A stretch of DNA of 64,000 nucleotides, taken from positions 1 through 64,000 of the forward strand of contig JAIOXZ010000005.1 of the NCBI GenBank assembly GCA_021741355.1, written 5' to 3'. The position numbers and the translations under genes were made by a program. Shown here in pieces: positions 28,202 to 37,257 of this stretch (positions are counted from its first letter, which is position 1; the number at the start of each line of letters is the position of its first letter). This stretch comes from Caulobacter sp. Lineage in GTDB: Bacteria; Pseudomonadota; Alphaproteobacteria; Caulobacterales; Caulobacteraceae. Under the pieces are notes generated by a model, which searched no databases, was not told the origin of the DNA, and saw nothing but the letters and a program-made list of their open reading frames with translations.

Positions 28202-29017
28202 ATGAACGATCTCGCGTCCCTGCCCCCCCTGCGCGACAGCCTTAGCGAGCACGGCCTGCTGGCGGACAAGAGCTTCGGCCAGCACTTCCTGCTGGACCTC
28301 AACATCACCCGCAAGATCGCCCGGCTGGCCGGGCCGCTGGACGGCGAGACGGTCATCGAGGTCGGTCCGGGCCCCGGCGGCCTGACCCGCGCCCTGCTGG
28401 AAGCCGGCGCGAGGGTGATCGCCGTCGAGAAGGACGCCCGCTTCCTGCCGCTGCTGAGCGAACTGGCCGACGCCGCCGACGGACGCCTGACGCTGGTCGA
28501 GGCCGACGCCCTGAAGGTCGACGAGGCGGTCCTGGCCGCCGGACCCGGCCATGTGGTCTCCAACCTGCCCTACAACGTCGGCACGCCGCTGCTGATCAAG
28601 TGGCTGACCGGACCCTGGCGGCCGGTCTCCATGACGCTGATGTTCCAGAAGGAAGTCGCCGACCGCATCGCCGCCCCGGTCAACGACGACGCCTACGGAC
28701 GGCTGGGCGTCATCTGCCAGGCGCTGTGCCAGGCCAAGGTGGTCATGGACCTGCCCCCCCGCGCCTTTACGCCGCCGCCCAAGGTATCCTCGGCGGTGGT
28801 GCGGCTGGACCCGCTGGCGACGCCGCCGTCGCCGGCCGAGATCGCCGCGCTGGAAAAGGTCACCGCCGCCGCCTTCGGCCAGCGCCGCAAGATGCTGCGC
28901 TCCAGCCTCAAGGTGCTCGGCGGCGAGGCGCTGTGCGTGAAGGCGGGGATTGATCCGAACGTCCGCGCGGAAACGGTGCCGGTGGAAGGGTTCCTGGCGC
29001 TGGCGCGGGCCTTGTAA
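28202..29017 (+). CDS. rsmA: 16S rRNA dimethyladenosine transferase
   Basis: RsmA (KsgA) dimethylates two adenosines in the 3' hairpin of 16S rRNA. Its 271 residues show [18 protein letters not shown], the SAM loop [15 protein letters not shown], acidic VEKDARF, and the catalytic NLPYN in [13 protein letters not shown]. It is the last gene of the lpt-surA-pdxA run, separated from pdxA by a long inverted repeat. Confidence 0.97.
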   Translation: MNDLASLPPLRDSLSEHGLLADKSFGQHFLLDLNITRKIARLAGPLDGETVIEVGPGPGGLTRALLEAGARVIAVEKDARFLPLLSELADAADGRLTLVEADALKVDEAVLAAGPGHVVSNLPYNVGTPLLIKWLTGPWRPVSMTLMFQKEVADRIAAPVNDDAYGRLGVICQALCQAKVVMDLPPRAFTPPPKVSSAVVRLDPLATPPSPAEIAALEKVTAAAFGQRRKMLRSSLKVLGGEALCVKAGIDPNVRAETVPVEGFLALARAL

Positions 29018-29020
29018 CCG

Positions 29021-29141
29021 GGTGCGTGGTTCGAGACGCTCGCTTGAAGCTCGCGCCCCACCATGACGATTGTCGTTGAAATACAATACTCTGCGTCATC
29101 CTGAGGAGCGATCCCTCAGGATCGCGTCTCGAAGGACGCAC
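29021..29141. repeat. Dispersed inverted-repeat element, family B copy 3 (inverted)
   Basis: This copy begins GGTGCGTGGTTCGAGACG and ends CGTCTCGAAGGACGCAC, opposite in orientation to the other three. Its centre is AT-rich. It lies between the convergent rsmA and gmk genes. Confidence 0.85.
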
Positions 29142-29147
29142 TCGCAT

Positions 29148-29801
29148 TCAAAGCTCCGGCAGTTCCTCGGCCAGCAGCTCGTCCACGAACGGCGCGATCC
29201 ACAGGTTGCGGACGGCCTTGCGACGTTCGGCGTGGTAGATGTGCGCCAGGTCCGCATACGCGCGGTCAAAGTCCTCGTTGAGCACGACGTAGTCGAACGT
29301 CTCCCACTGGACCAGCTCGTCCTTGGCGCGGGAAATCCGCTCGCGGATGACCTCCTGGCTGTCCTGGGAGCGCGCCAGCAGGCGGCGACTCATCTCGGCC
29401 AGCGACGGCGGCAGGATGTAGACCAGCACCGAGTCTTCCGGCGCCTGGGCGTGGATCTTCATTGCGCCCTGGTAGTCGATGTCGAACAGCGCGCTCTCGC
29501 CGCGGGCCAGGGCGTCCATGATCGGCGCGCGCGGGCTGCCGTAGCGGTTCCCGTAAACTTCGGCCCATTCGAGGAAGGCATCGTCCTGAACCATGCCGTC
29601 GAAGTCGTCGCGCGAGACGAAATGATAGTCACGCCCCTCGTGTTCGCCGGGACGCGGCTGGCGCGTGGTGGCCGAGATCGACAGATGCAGGTCCGAATGA
29701 TCAGCCACCAGGCGGCGTGTCAGCGAGGTTTTGCCCACACCGGACGGGGCCACGATCATCAGCATAAGACCGCGCGTCCTGCGGGGTTCTTCACTCGACA
29801 T
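29148..29801 (-). CDS. gmk: Guanylate kinase
   Basis: Gmk phosphorylates GMP to GDP. It has 217 residues: P-loop APSGVGKTSLTRRL near residue 18, the GMP-binding segment SISATTRQPRPGEHEGRDY, and VLFDIDYQGAMKI-like core reading ALFDIDYQGAMK. The N-terminus is slightly extended (MSSEEPRRTRGLMLMI), so an internal ATG at residue 13 or 15 is possible. It overlaps yicC by 11 bases. Confidence 0.96.
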   Translation of the reverse strand: MSSEEPRRTRGLMLMIVAPSGVGKTSLTRRLVADHSDLHLSISATTRQPRPGEHEGRDYHFVSRDDFDGMVQDDAFLEWAEVYGNRYGSPRAPIMDALARGESALFDIDYQGAMKIHAQAPEDSVLVYILPPSLAEMSRRLLARSQDSQEVIRERISRAKDELVQWETFDYVVLNEDFDRAYADLAHIYHAERRKAVRNLWIAPFVDELLAEELPEL

Positions 29802-30672
29802 TCTGCACCTGCTCGCGGAACTGCTCGATCACCGCTTTGAGGTCGAGGCCAATGCCGGTCAAGGCCGGCGTGGCAGATTTCGAACAGAGGGTGTTGGCTT
29901 CGCGCATGAATTCCTGGGTCAGGAAGTCGAGGCGCCGGCCGGACGCGGCGTCAGCGGCCAGCAGGCCCCGCGCCGAGGCCACATGGGCGGCGAGCCGGTC
30001 GAGCTCCTCGCGGACGTCGGCTTTCACGGCCTGGGCGGCGGCCTCCTGGATGATGCGCTCCTCGGACGCGGCCTCCCCGGCCAGCTCCTTCAGGCGGCGG
30101 GCGAAGCGGTCGCGGATCACGGCGGGCTGGCCAGCGGCCACGGCCTCCGCGGCGGCCACTAGCTCGGCGATCCGGTCGACCTGTCCGGTCAGCACCGGGG
30201 TCAGCGCCGCGCCTTCGGACAGGCGTGAGGCGCGCAGCGCGTCGAGCGCCGCCAGCAGGCTCGTCGCCATGGCCTGTTCCACCGCCGCGCGGACGGCGGG
30301 ATCATCCTCCGCGTCGACGGCCTCCAGCACCCCGCGCAGGGCCAGCAGCCCGTCCGCTGTCGGCGGTTGGGCCCGGCCGGACTTCACCAGCGGTTCGAGC
30401 AGGGCGAGATAGCGGTCCATCTGTTCGAGATTGACTGACACGGCGACCGCGGACTCGGCGCGTTTGGCCTGCAGACCGACAGTGACCTGACCCCGCTGGA
30501 ACCGGGCCTGGGCGCCGTCGCGCACGCCCTTCTCCAGCAGATCAAACCCCGGCGGGCCCCGGAAGCGGACGTCGAGATTGCGGCCGTTCACGGAACGGGC
30601 CTCGACAGCCCAGGACCAGGCCCCTTCTGACCCTTCGACGCGGGCGAACCCGGTCATGCCCGACAGCGCCAC
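29791..30672 (-). CDS. YicC/YloC-family endoribonuclease
   Basis: This 293-residue protein belongs to the YicC family, recently shown to have endoribonuclease activity in other bacteria. Family segments are ALSGMTGFARVEG at the N-terminus, WAVEARSVNGRNLDVRFR, and the C-terminal DFLTQEFMREANTLCSKS. A helical middle region lies between. It starts directly after the mltG stop and overlaps gmk, a common arrangement. Confidence 0.93.
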   Translation of the reverse strand: MALSGMTGFARVEGSEGAWSWAVEARSVNGRNLDVRFRGPPGFDLLEKGVRDGAQARFQRGQVTVGLQAKRAESAVAVSVNLEQMDRYLALLEPLVKSGRAQPPTADGLLALRGVLEAVDAEDDPAVRAAVEQAMATSLLAALDALRASRLSEGAALTPVLTGQVDRIAELVAAAEAVAAGQPAVIRDRFARRLKELAGEAASEERIIQEAAAQAVKADVREELDRLAAHVASARGLLAADAASGRRLDFLTQEFMREANTLCSKSATPALTGIGLDLKAVIEQFREQVQNVE

Positions 30673-31698
30673 CTACTTGCCCGTCCGGGCGCGCCAGGCG
30701 CGCCACTTCTCGACATTGCGCTGGTGCTCTTCATAGGTGGCGGCGAAGGCGTGGCCGCCGCTGCCATCGGCGACGAAGAAGATGTAGTCGGTGGCCGGCG
30801 GATCGAGCACGGCGGCCAGCGAGGCGCGGCCCGGATTGGCGATCGGCGTCGGCGGCAGGCCCTCGATGGCGTAGGTGTTGTAGGGCGTCGGCGCCTTCAG
30901 TTCGGACAGGAAGATGCGGCGCCCCAGCGGCCGGCCCTTGGTGATGCCGTAGATGATCGTCGGATCGCTCTCCAGCCGCATGCCCTTCATCAGCCGGTTG
31001 ACGAACACCGAGGCGACCTGCGGCCGTTCGCTGGCCACCCCGGTCTCCTTCTCGACGATCGAGGCGAGAATCACGGCCTCTTCCGGTGTGGTGATCGGCA
31101 GCCCCGCCTTGCGCTTCTCCCAGAGGGTCGCCAGCAGCTTGTCGCGGGCGTCCATCATCCGTTGCAGCACCGCCGCACGATCCTCGCCGCGCTGGTAGTC
31201 GTAGGTTTCGGGCAGGATCGAGCCCTCGGGCGGTGTCGGCGCGACGCCGGTCAGCGCGTCTTCCTTGTTGAGGATATCGATCGCCATCTCGACGGTGATC
31301 CCCTCGGGGATGGTCACCTGGTGGCGGATGATCCTGCCGGCGCGGATGTCGCCGAGCACGCGCGACATCGGCGCCTTTGACGGAAACTCGTATTCGCCGG
31401 CCTTCAGGCCACGGGCCGAGCCGGTGACCTGGGCCGCGGCGATGAAGATCGCGCTGGAGCGCACCACCTTCGCCCGTTCGAGCGAGGCGGCGATCTCATT
31501 GAGGCCGGCGCCCTTGCGCAGCATGACGACCGCCGGCTGGCCGTCCGTCGTCTCCGGCCCGGGTCCGCGATAGCTCCAGACCGCCCAGATCGCCACGACG
31601 ACCAGCGCCAGCGACAGGGTGGCGAAGGCGCTCATGGCCATGATCAGCAGACGGCGCATGAGGCTCAGGCCGGCAGGTCTGGACGCTTTACGGCTCAC
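30673..31698 (-). CDS. mltG: Endolytic murein transglycosylase MltG
   Basis: MltG cleaves nascent peptidoglycan strands and sets glycan length. It has 341 residues: one N-terminal membrane anchor (about 12-35), a LysM-like region, and the YceG catalytic domain with ILASIVEKETGV (catalytic Glu) and RLESDPTIIYGI. The ATG overlaps the fabF stop by four bases, so it is translationally coupled to fatty-acid synthesis genes. Confidence 0.95.
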   Translation of the reverse strand: MSRKASRPAGLSLMRRLLIMAMSAFATLSLALVVVAIWAVWSYRGPGPETTDGQPAVVMLRKGAGLNEIAASLERAKVVRSSAIFIAAAQVTGSARGLKAGEYEFPSKAPMSRVLGDIRAGRIIRHQVTIPEGITVEMAIDILNKEDALTGVAPTPPEGSILPETYDYQRGEDRAAVLQRMMDARDKLLATLWEKRKAGLPITTPEEAVILASIVEKETGVASERPQVASVFVNRLMKGMRLESDPTIIYGITKGRPLGRRIFLSELKAPTPYNTYAIEGLPPTPIANPGRASLAAVLDPPATDYIFFVADGSGGHAFAATYEEHQRNVEKWRAWRARTGK

Positions 31699-32975
31699 GA
31701 CGCCTTCTTGAAGATCACGCAGGCGTTGGTGCCGCCGAAGCCGAAGCTGTTGGACATCGCAGCGTTGATGACCATCGGTTTCGCCTTGTGCGGGACAAGG
31801 TCGATCGGGGTGTCGAACTCGGGATTGTCGAGGTTGATCGTCGGCGGCGCGATCTGGTCGCGCATGGCCAGGATCGAGAAGATCCCCTCCACCGCGCCGG
31901 CGGCGCCGAGCAGGTGTCCGGTCATCGACTTGGTCGAGGACATGGCCACGTTCTTCGCATGATCGCCGAGCAGGCGCGTGACCGCGCCGAGCTCCAGACC
32001 GTCGGCCATGGTCGAGGTGCCGTGGGCGTTGACGTAGTCGATGTCGCTGGCGGCCAGACCGGAGTCCTTCAGCGCAGCGGTCATGGCGCGGAAGCCGCCT
32101 TCGCCGTCCTCGGAGGGGGCGGTGATGTGGTAGGCGTCGCCGGACAGGCCATAGCCCGCCACCTCGGCGTAGATCTTCGCCCCGCGCGCCTTGGCGTGCT
32201 CGTACTCTTCCAGCACCAGGATGCCGGCGCCCTCGCCCATGACGAACCCGCCGCGATCCTTGTCATAGGGACGCGAGGCCGCCTCGGGCCGGTCGTTGAA
32301 GTCCGTGGCCATGGCGCGGCAGGCGATGAAGCCGGCGATGCCGATCGGGCAGATCGCCGCCTCGGCGCCGCCGGCGACCATGATGTCGGCGTCGCCGTAC
32401 TTGATCATCCGGGCCGCGTCGCCGATTGCGTGCGCGCCGGTGGCGCAGGCGGTGACCACCGAGTGGTTCGGGCCCTTGAAGCCGTAGCGGATCGAGACCT
32501 GGCCCGAGGCCAGGTTGATCAGCGCCGAGGGGATGAAGAACGGGCTGATCCGGCGCGGGCCCTTGTCGCGCAGTTCAAGCGAGGTCTCGGCGATCCGCGC
32601 GAGGCCGCCGATGCCCGAGCCGATGATCACGCCGGTGCGCAACTTCGTCTCTTCGTCGGTATCGTCCAGCCCGGCGTCCTTCACGGCCTCATCCGCCGCG
32701 GCCATGGCGTAGAGGATGAAGTCGTCGACCTTGCGCTGGTCCTTGGGGGCCATGGTGTCGTCGGGGTTGAACGAGCCCTCGATGTCGGGCCCGCCGCCGC
32801 CGCGGCCATCGACGCGCGGCACCTCGAAGGCGATCTGGCAGCCGTATTCCTCGGGATCGAAGGTGGTGATCCGCCCGGCGCCGGACTTGCCGGCCAGAAT
32901 GGCCTTCCAGGAAACCTCTACGCCGTTCCCCAGGGGGGTCAGGAGGCCAAGGCCAGTGACGACGACACGCCGCAT
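31695..32975 (-). CDS. fabF: 3-oxoacyl-ACP synthase II
   Basis: FabF condenses malonyl-ACP with acyl-ACP in chain elongation. Its 426 residues carry the Cys-His-His triad in VTACATGAHAIGDA, VNAHGTSTMADG and [12 protein letters not shown]. The N-terminus VVVTGLGLLTPLGNGVE is standard. It follows acpP after 114 bases that contain a strong hairpin, and overlaps mltG. Confidence 0.97.
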   Translation of the reverse strand: MRRVVVTGLGLLTPLGNGVEVSWKAILAGKSGAGRITTFDPEEYGCQIAFEVPRVDGRGGGGPDIEGSFNPDDTMAPKDQRKVDDFILYAMAAADEAVKDAGLDDTDEETKLRTGVIIGSGIGGLARIAETSLELRDKGPRRISPFFIPSALINLASGQVSIRYGFKGPNHSVVTACATGAHAIGDAARMIKYGDADIMVAGGAEAAICPIGIAGFIACRAMATDFNDRPEAASRPYDKDRGGFVMGEGAGILVLEEYEHAKARGAKIYAEVAGYGLSGDAYHITAPSEDGEGGFRAMTAALKDSGLAASDIDYVNAHGTSTMADGLELGAVTRLLGDHAKNVAMSSTKSMTGHLLGAAGAVEGIFSILAMRDQIAPPTINLDNPEFDTPIDLVPHKAKPMVINAAMSNSFGFGGTNACVIFKKAS

Positions 32976-33022
32976 GGGATCAACTCCTTACCCCGCTATC
33001 GGGGGGTCAGCTCAAAACGAAG

Positions 33023-33061
33023 CCGCCGCGCGCGTCGGGCGGACCCGACACCGCGCGGCGG
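33023..33061 (-). terminator. Hairpin between acpP and fabF, possible partial terminator
   Basis: CCGCCGCGCG (33023-33032) pairs with CGCGCGGCGG (33052-33061), and the inner GTCGGG pairs with CCCGAC around a 4-base loop. On the minus-strand transcript the stem is followed by CTTCGTTTTG, a weak U-rich tract. It could reduce read-through from the highly expressed acpP into fabF, or simply protect the acpP mRNA end. Confidence 0.45.
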
Positions 33062-33089
33062 TGATATCGACCGGAAAAGGGTCTGCGGA

Positions 33090-33329
33090 TCAACCGCCGA
33101 CTTTTTCCGAGATGAACTTCACGGCGTCGCCGACCGTCTGAATGTGTTCAGCGGCGTCGTCGGGAATTTCGATATCGAATTCTTCCTCGAAAGCCATCAC
33201 CAGCTCGACGTTGTCGAGGCTGTCGGCGCCCAGGTCATCGATGAAGCTCGCCTTCTCGGTGACCTTCTCGGGATCGGCGTCGAGATGCTCGATGACGATC
33301 TTACGCACACGCTCGAGAATGTCGGACAT
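33090..33329 (-). CDS. acpP: Acyl carrier protein
   Basis: The 79-residue acidic carrier holds growing acyl chains on phosphopantetheine at the Ser of [18 protein letters not shown]. It begins [16 protein letters not shown], as in Caulobacterales. It lies between fabG and fabF in the conserved fab order. Confidence 0.98.
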   Translation of the reverse strand: MSDILERVRKIVIEHLDADPEKVTEKASFIDDLGADSLDNVELVMAFEEEFDIEIPDDAAEHIQTVGDAVKFISEKVGG

Positions 33330-33452
33330 TCGTTCTGGTCCTCTTTAGGTCTTTAGTGGTCCCGCCGCCGAAGCGGTCACGGGAAATCGGTGGCTTCGCT
33401 ACCATGTTCCATTCGGGGAGGCCAGCGGCCAGCCGACGAACCATGGCGGTCG

Positions 33453-34202
33453 TCAGATCATCGCCATGCCGCCGTTCACGTGCAAGGTCTGACCGGTGAC
33501 ATAGGCGCCTTCCTGGCTGGCCAGATAGACGCAGGCGGCGGCGACGTCGTCGCCCGAGCCGAGCCGGCCCGTGGGGATTTTCCCAAGGATGGCCTCACGT
33601 TGAGCCTCATTGAGCTCGTCGGTCATCGGACTGGCGATAAAACCGGGAGCGACAGTGTTCACCGTCACGTTACGGCTGGCGACTTCCTGGGCCAGAGCCT
33701 TGGAGAAGCCGATCATGCCGGCCTTGGACGCGGCATAGTTGGCCTGGCCGGGGTTTCCGGTGACGCCGACGACCGAGGTGATTCCGATGATCCGGCCCCA
33801 GCGGCGCTTCATCATCCCCCGCAGCGCGGCGCGCGACAGGCGGAAATAGGACTCGAGGTTCACCTTGATGACCTGTTCCCAGTCCTCGTCCTTCATCCGC
33901 AGCATCAGCCCGTCACGGGTGATCCCGGCGTTGGCGACGAGGATGTCGAGATCCTTGCCCGACGCGGCCTCGGCGGCGGCGATCAGACCGTCGACGCTGG
34001 CCGAGTCTGACAGGTTGGCGGTCACGGCGCTGGTGCGCTCGCCGAGCTCGGCGGAGAGACTCTCCAGCGCGGCCTCGCGGGTGCCCGACAGAATCACATG
34101 CGCGCCCTGGGCATGCAGGGCGCGGGCGATGGACCCGCCGATGCCGCCCGTGGCGCCGGTGACGAGGGCGGTCTTGCCGGTAAGGTCGAACATGGCTGGC
34201 AT
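33453..34202 (-). CDS. fabG: 3-oxoacyl-ACP reductase
   Basis: FabG reduces 3-oxoacyl-ACP with NADPH. It is an SDR of 249 residues (or 246 from the ATG at 34193, MFDLTGKTALVTG, which fits the family better). The cofactor motif is GATGGIGGSIARAL, NAG is in VANAGITRDGLML, and the catalytic Ser-Tyr-Lys lies in GITSVVGVTGNPGQANYAAS followed by KAG. It lies between fabD and acpP. Confidence 0.96.
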   Translation of the reverse strand: MPAMFDLTGKTALVTGATGGIGGSIARALHAQGAHVILSGTREAALESLSAELGERTSAVTANLSDSASVDGLIAAAEAASGKDLDILVANAGITRDGLMLRMKDEDWEQVIKVNLESYFRLSRAALRGMMKRRWGRIIGITSVVGVTGNPGQANYAASKAGMIGFSKALAQEVASRNVTVNTVAPGFIASPMTDELNEAQREAILGKIPTGRLGSGDDVAAACVYLASQEGAYVTGQTLHVNGGMAMI

Positions 34203-34209
34203 TTCCCTT

Positions 34210-34324
34210 GGTGCGTCCTTCGAGACGGCGCTTCGCGCCTCCTCAGGATGACGCAGATTGTGGACTGCAACTGAATTTCGTCATGGTGAGGAGCGGCGCG
34301 CAAGCGGCGCGTCTCGAACCACGC
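34210..34324. repeat. Dispersed inverted-repeat element, family B copy 4
   Basis: The ends are GGTGCGTCCTTCGAGACG and CGTCTCGAACCACGC, with inner CTCCTCAGGATGAC and GTCATGGTGAGGAGC. It splits fabD from fabG within the operon, seven bases before the fabG start. Confidence 0.85.
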
Positions 34325-34330
34325 AAACAT

Positions 34331-35275
34331 TCAAAGCGATTTGGCGAACGCTTCCAGGTCCGCCGGAGTGTTCAGCGGCGTGGCTTCGGCGTCGGGGGCG
34401 ATGCGCTTGGCCATGCCGGACAGGACCTTGCCGGCGCCGGCCTCGGCGAAGCGGGTCACGCCGCCCTCCCCGGCCATCCATTCCATGCTCTCGCGCCAGC
34501 GGACGCGGCCAGTGACCTGCTCCACCAGCATCTTGCGGATCGCCTCGGGGTCGAGGGTCGGGCGGGCGGTGACATTGGCCACCAGCGGCGCGCGCGGCGC
34601 GATGATGGTCGCGGCGGCCAGGGCGGCGGCCATCTCGTCGGCCGCCGGCTGCATCAGCGGGCAGTGGAACGGCGCGGAGACGTTCAGCGGAATGGCGCGG
34701 GCGCCCAGCTCCTTGGCCTTCTCGATCGCGCGGTCGACGCCGGCCCGGTCGCCGGAGATCACGACATTGCCGTTGTTGTTGTCGTTGGCCACGACGCAGA
34801 CGCCGACCTCGGCGCCGGCGGCCGCGGCGGCCTCGGCCAGGGCGACGTCCGTCTTCGGTCCGATCAGCGAGGCCATCGCGCCCTGTCCCACGGGAACGGC
34901 GCGCTGCATGGCCTGGCCGCGCAGCTTCAGCAGGCGCGCTGTGTCCGACAGGCTGATCGCGCCGGCGGCGGCCAGCGCCGCGTACTCGCCCAGCGAGTGG
35001 CCGGCGACGAAGGCGGCCTTCTCGACCGGCACGCCCATTTCCCTCTCCAGCGTGCGCATTACGGCCATGCTGACGGCCATCAGGGCGGGCTGGGCGTTCT
35101 CGGTCAGGGTAAGGTCCGTATCCGGACCTTCGCGCATCAGCACCGAGAGTTTCTGCGACAGCGCGTCGTCGACTTCCTGGAACACTTCGCGGGCGCTGGC
35201 GAAGGCTTCCGCCAGCTCGGCGCCCATGCCGACGGCCTGACTGCCCTGGCCGGGAAAGATAAAGGCGAGGCTCAT
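34331..35275 (-). CDS. fabD: Malonyl-CoA:ACP transacylase
   Basis: FabD loads malonyl onto ACP. The start is the ATG at 35275 (MSLAFIFPGQGSQAVGMG), giving 314 residues; the frame is open 11 codons upstream but without family similarity. The active-site Ser is in AGHSLGEYAAL, and GAGKVLSGMAKRI is near the end. It is the first gene of the fab-mltG-yicC-gmk run. Confidence 0.97.
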   Translation of the reverse strand: MSLAFIFPGQGSQAVGMGAELAEAFASAREVFQEVDDALSQKLSVLMREGPDTDLTLTENAQPALMAVSMAVMRTLEREMGVPVEKAAFVAGHSLGEYAALAAAGAISLSDTARLLKLRGQAMQRAVPVGQGAMASLIGPKTDVALAEAAAAAGAEVGVCVVANDNNNGNVVISGDRAGVDRAIEKAKELGARAIPLNVSAPFHCPLMQPAADEMAAALAAATIIAPRAPLVANVTARPTLDPEAIRKMLVEQVTGRVRWRESMEWMAGEGGVTRFAEAGAGKVLSGMAKRIAPDAEATPLNTPADLEAFAKSL

Positions 35276-35307
35276 GGCCGCTCCTGTCGGTTCGATTACG
35301 GCGGGCA

Positions 35308-35336
35308 CGGTTAGGCGAAAGGCTGGCGGCGGGCAA
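35308..35336 (-). promoter_or_regulatory. Possible promoter for the fab operon
   Basis: On the minus strand TTGCCC (35331-35336) and TAACCG (35308-35313) are 17 bases apart, 33 bases before the fabD ATG. The -10 is a poor match, so this is tentative. Confidence 0.3.
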
Positions 35337-35378
35337 CCTTCCCGGTCTATCTCAGGGCATCGGTTCAGGACTCACTGC

Positions 35379-36008
35379 GTGCCAGCCTACAAACTCGTGA
35401 TCTTCGACTTCGACGGAACCCTTGGCGACACCATGGGCTGGTTCCTCGACACGTCCGACGCCATGGCCGACAAATTCGGCTACCTGAAGATCGACCGGAG
35501 CCGGCTCGACACCCTGCGCCACCTGAGCGCGCGCGAGCTGATGAAGATCCAGAAGCTGCCGGCGCTGAAGATGCCGATGATCGCGGCGCACTTTCACAAG
35601 CTGATGGCGCAGGACGCCGGCTCGATCCGCATGTTCGACGGCGCGGCCGAGGTTCTGCGCGGCCTGCACGCGGCCGGCGTGAAGCTGGCTGTGGTCAGCT
35701 CCAACACGGAAGCCAACATCCGCGTGGTGCTCGGCGAAGACCTGAGCGGCCTCATCTCGCAATTTGACTGCGGCGCCTCGGTGTTCGGCAAGGCCAGCAA
35801 GTTCAGGCGCGTGCTCAAGAGCCTCGGCGTCACCGCGGCGCAGACCCTCAGCATCGGCGACGAGATCCGCGACATCGACGCGGCCCGCGACGTCGGGCTC
35901 GGTGTCGGCGTCGTCTGCTGGGGCTACACCGCGCCCGAGGCTCTCAAGGCCCAGACACCGGATCATGTGTTCGCCTCGCCCGCCGACATCGTCGCGCAGC
36001 TGACCTGA
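35379..36008 (+). CDS. HAD-family phosphatase (phosphoglycolate-phosphatase-like)
   Basis: This protein of 209 residues starts at GTG 35379 (AGGA eight bases upstream). HAD motifs are LVIFDFDGTLGDT, VVSSNTEAN, KASKFRRVLK and SIGDEIRDIDAARDVG. A small helical cap lies between the first two motifs. The frame is open upstream to 35274 but without similarity to the family. It is divergent from fabD; the substrate is unknown. Confidence 0.85.
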   Translation: MPAYKLVIFDFDGTLGDTMGWFLDTSDAMADKFGYLKIDRSRLDTLRHLSARELMKIQKLPALKMPMIAAHFHKLMAQDAGSIRMFDGAAEVLRGLHAAGVKLAVVSSNTEANIRVVLGEDLSGLISQFDCGASVFGKASKFRRVLKSLGVTAAQTLSIGDEIRDIDAARDVGLGVGVVCWGYTAPEALKAQTPDHVFASPADIVAQLT

Positions 36009-36076
36009 CGTCCGGCGCCTCTGGCGTTGCCGCTGCGGCATCCCCTAGGCTGACAAAAAACCCAGGGAGAACGGTC

Positions 36077-37150
36077 ATGCGGGCGGTCATCAGGCGTAAC
36101 GGAGCACTGGTCTGTGACGTGGTCGAGGAGCGCGATCCCGGCCCCGGTCAGGTGCGGGTGAAGACTCTCGCCTGCGGCATCTGCGGATCGGACCTGCACG
36201 CCCTCCACTATCTGGACCACATGGTCGAGATGGGCCGGCGCGCCGGCGCCACCGGCGGGATGGACCCCAAGAAGGACATCGTCTTCGGCCACGAGTTCTG
36301 CGCCGAGGTGCTTGAAGGCGGCCCCGGCGCGAACCGGTTCAAGGCCGGGACGCGGGTCGTCTCGATGCCGATCAACATGGGCCCGGACGGGTTTGACGCG
36401 ATCGGCTACTCCAACAAGTACGTCGGCGGCTTCGCCGAGCGGATGATCCTGACCGAAGGCCTGCTGCTGGAGGTGCCGAACGGGCTCTCCACCGACCATG
36501 CCGCCCTGACCGAACCGATGGCCGTGGGCGTGCACGCCGTCGCCAGCGCCGCGCTGGACCAGAATTCGGTTTCGCTGGTGCTCGGGTGCGGCCCGGTCGG
36601 CCTGGCCGTCATCGCCGCCCTCAAGGCGCGCGGGCACGGCCCGATCATCGCGGCGGACTTCTCGCCCCGCCGCCGGGCGGCTGCCGAAGCGATGGGCGCC
36701 GATGTGGTCGTCGACCCGGCGCTGACCGGTCCGCACACGAAATGGGGCGATTTCGGCGTCCCCGCGACGATGGACGGCATGCGCGCAGCGATCTTCGGCG
36801 GCGTATCGTTTGGTCGCCCCGTCGTCTTTGAATGTGTCGGCGCGCCCGGCGTGCTGCAGAGCGTGATCGAGGGCTGCCCGCCCAAGGCGCAGATCATCGT
36901 CGCCGGCGTTTGCATGGAGCCGGACAAGATCGAGCCGTCGCTGGCGATCAACAAGCAACTCGATTTGCGGTTCGTGCTCGGCTACCAGCCCGACGAGTTT
37001 GCCCAGACGCTGAATGATATCGCTGAAGGGCGGCTGAATGTGGCCCCCCTGATCACCGCCAAGGTTGGTCTGGACGGCGTCGCCCAGGCCTTCAGCGATC
37101 TGGGCAACCCCGAAACCAATGTGAAGATCCTGGTCCAGCCCGACCTCTGA
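36077..37150 (+). CDS. Zinc-binding alcohol dehydrogenase lacking the structural zinc lobe
   Basis: This medium-chain dehydrogenase of 357 residues has catalytic zinc ligands in CGICGSDLHALH and FGHEFCAEV, and cofactor motif GCGPVGLAVIAALKARG. The four-cysteine structural zinc lobe present in the dehydrogenase at 3072 is absent here. ADFSPRRRAAAEAMGAD suggests NAD binding through the Asp. A GGGAGA Shine-Dalgarno precedes the ATG. The substrate is unknown. Confidence 0.9.
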   Translation: MRAVIRRNGALVCDVVEERDPGPGQVRVKTLACGICGSDLHALHYLDHMVEMGRRAGATGGMDPKKDIVFGHEFCAEVLEGGPGANRFKAGTRVVSMPINMGPDGFDAIGYSNKYVGGFAERMILTEGLLLEVPNGLSTDHAALTEPMAVGVHAVASAALDQNSVSLVLGCGPVGLAVIAALKARGHGPIIAADFSPRRRAAAEAMGADVVVDPALTGPHTKWGDFGVPATMDGMRAAIFGGVSFGRPVVFECVGAPGVLQSVIEGCPPKAQIIVAGVCMEPDKIEPSLAINKQLDLRFVLGYQPDEFAQTLNDIAEGRLNVAPLITAKVGLDGVAQAFSDLGNPETNVKILVQPDL

Positions 37151-37257
37151 CCAGCCCCCCTTGTGTAGGGTTGCAGCAGGCCGGCCAGGGTCCATCCTGT
37201 CGGCCGGTCGCGGGGATCGTCCGCGCGGCCGGCTGTCAGATCCTTGAGGAAACGGCT

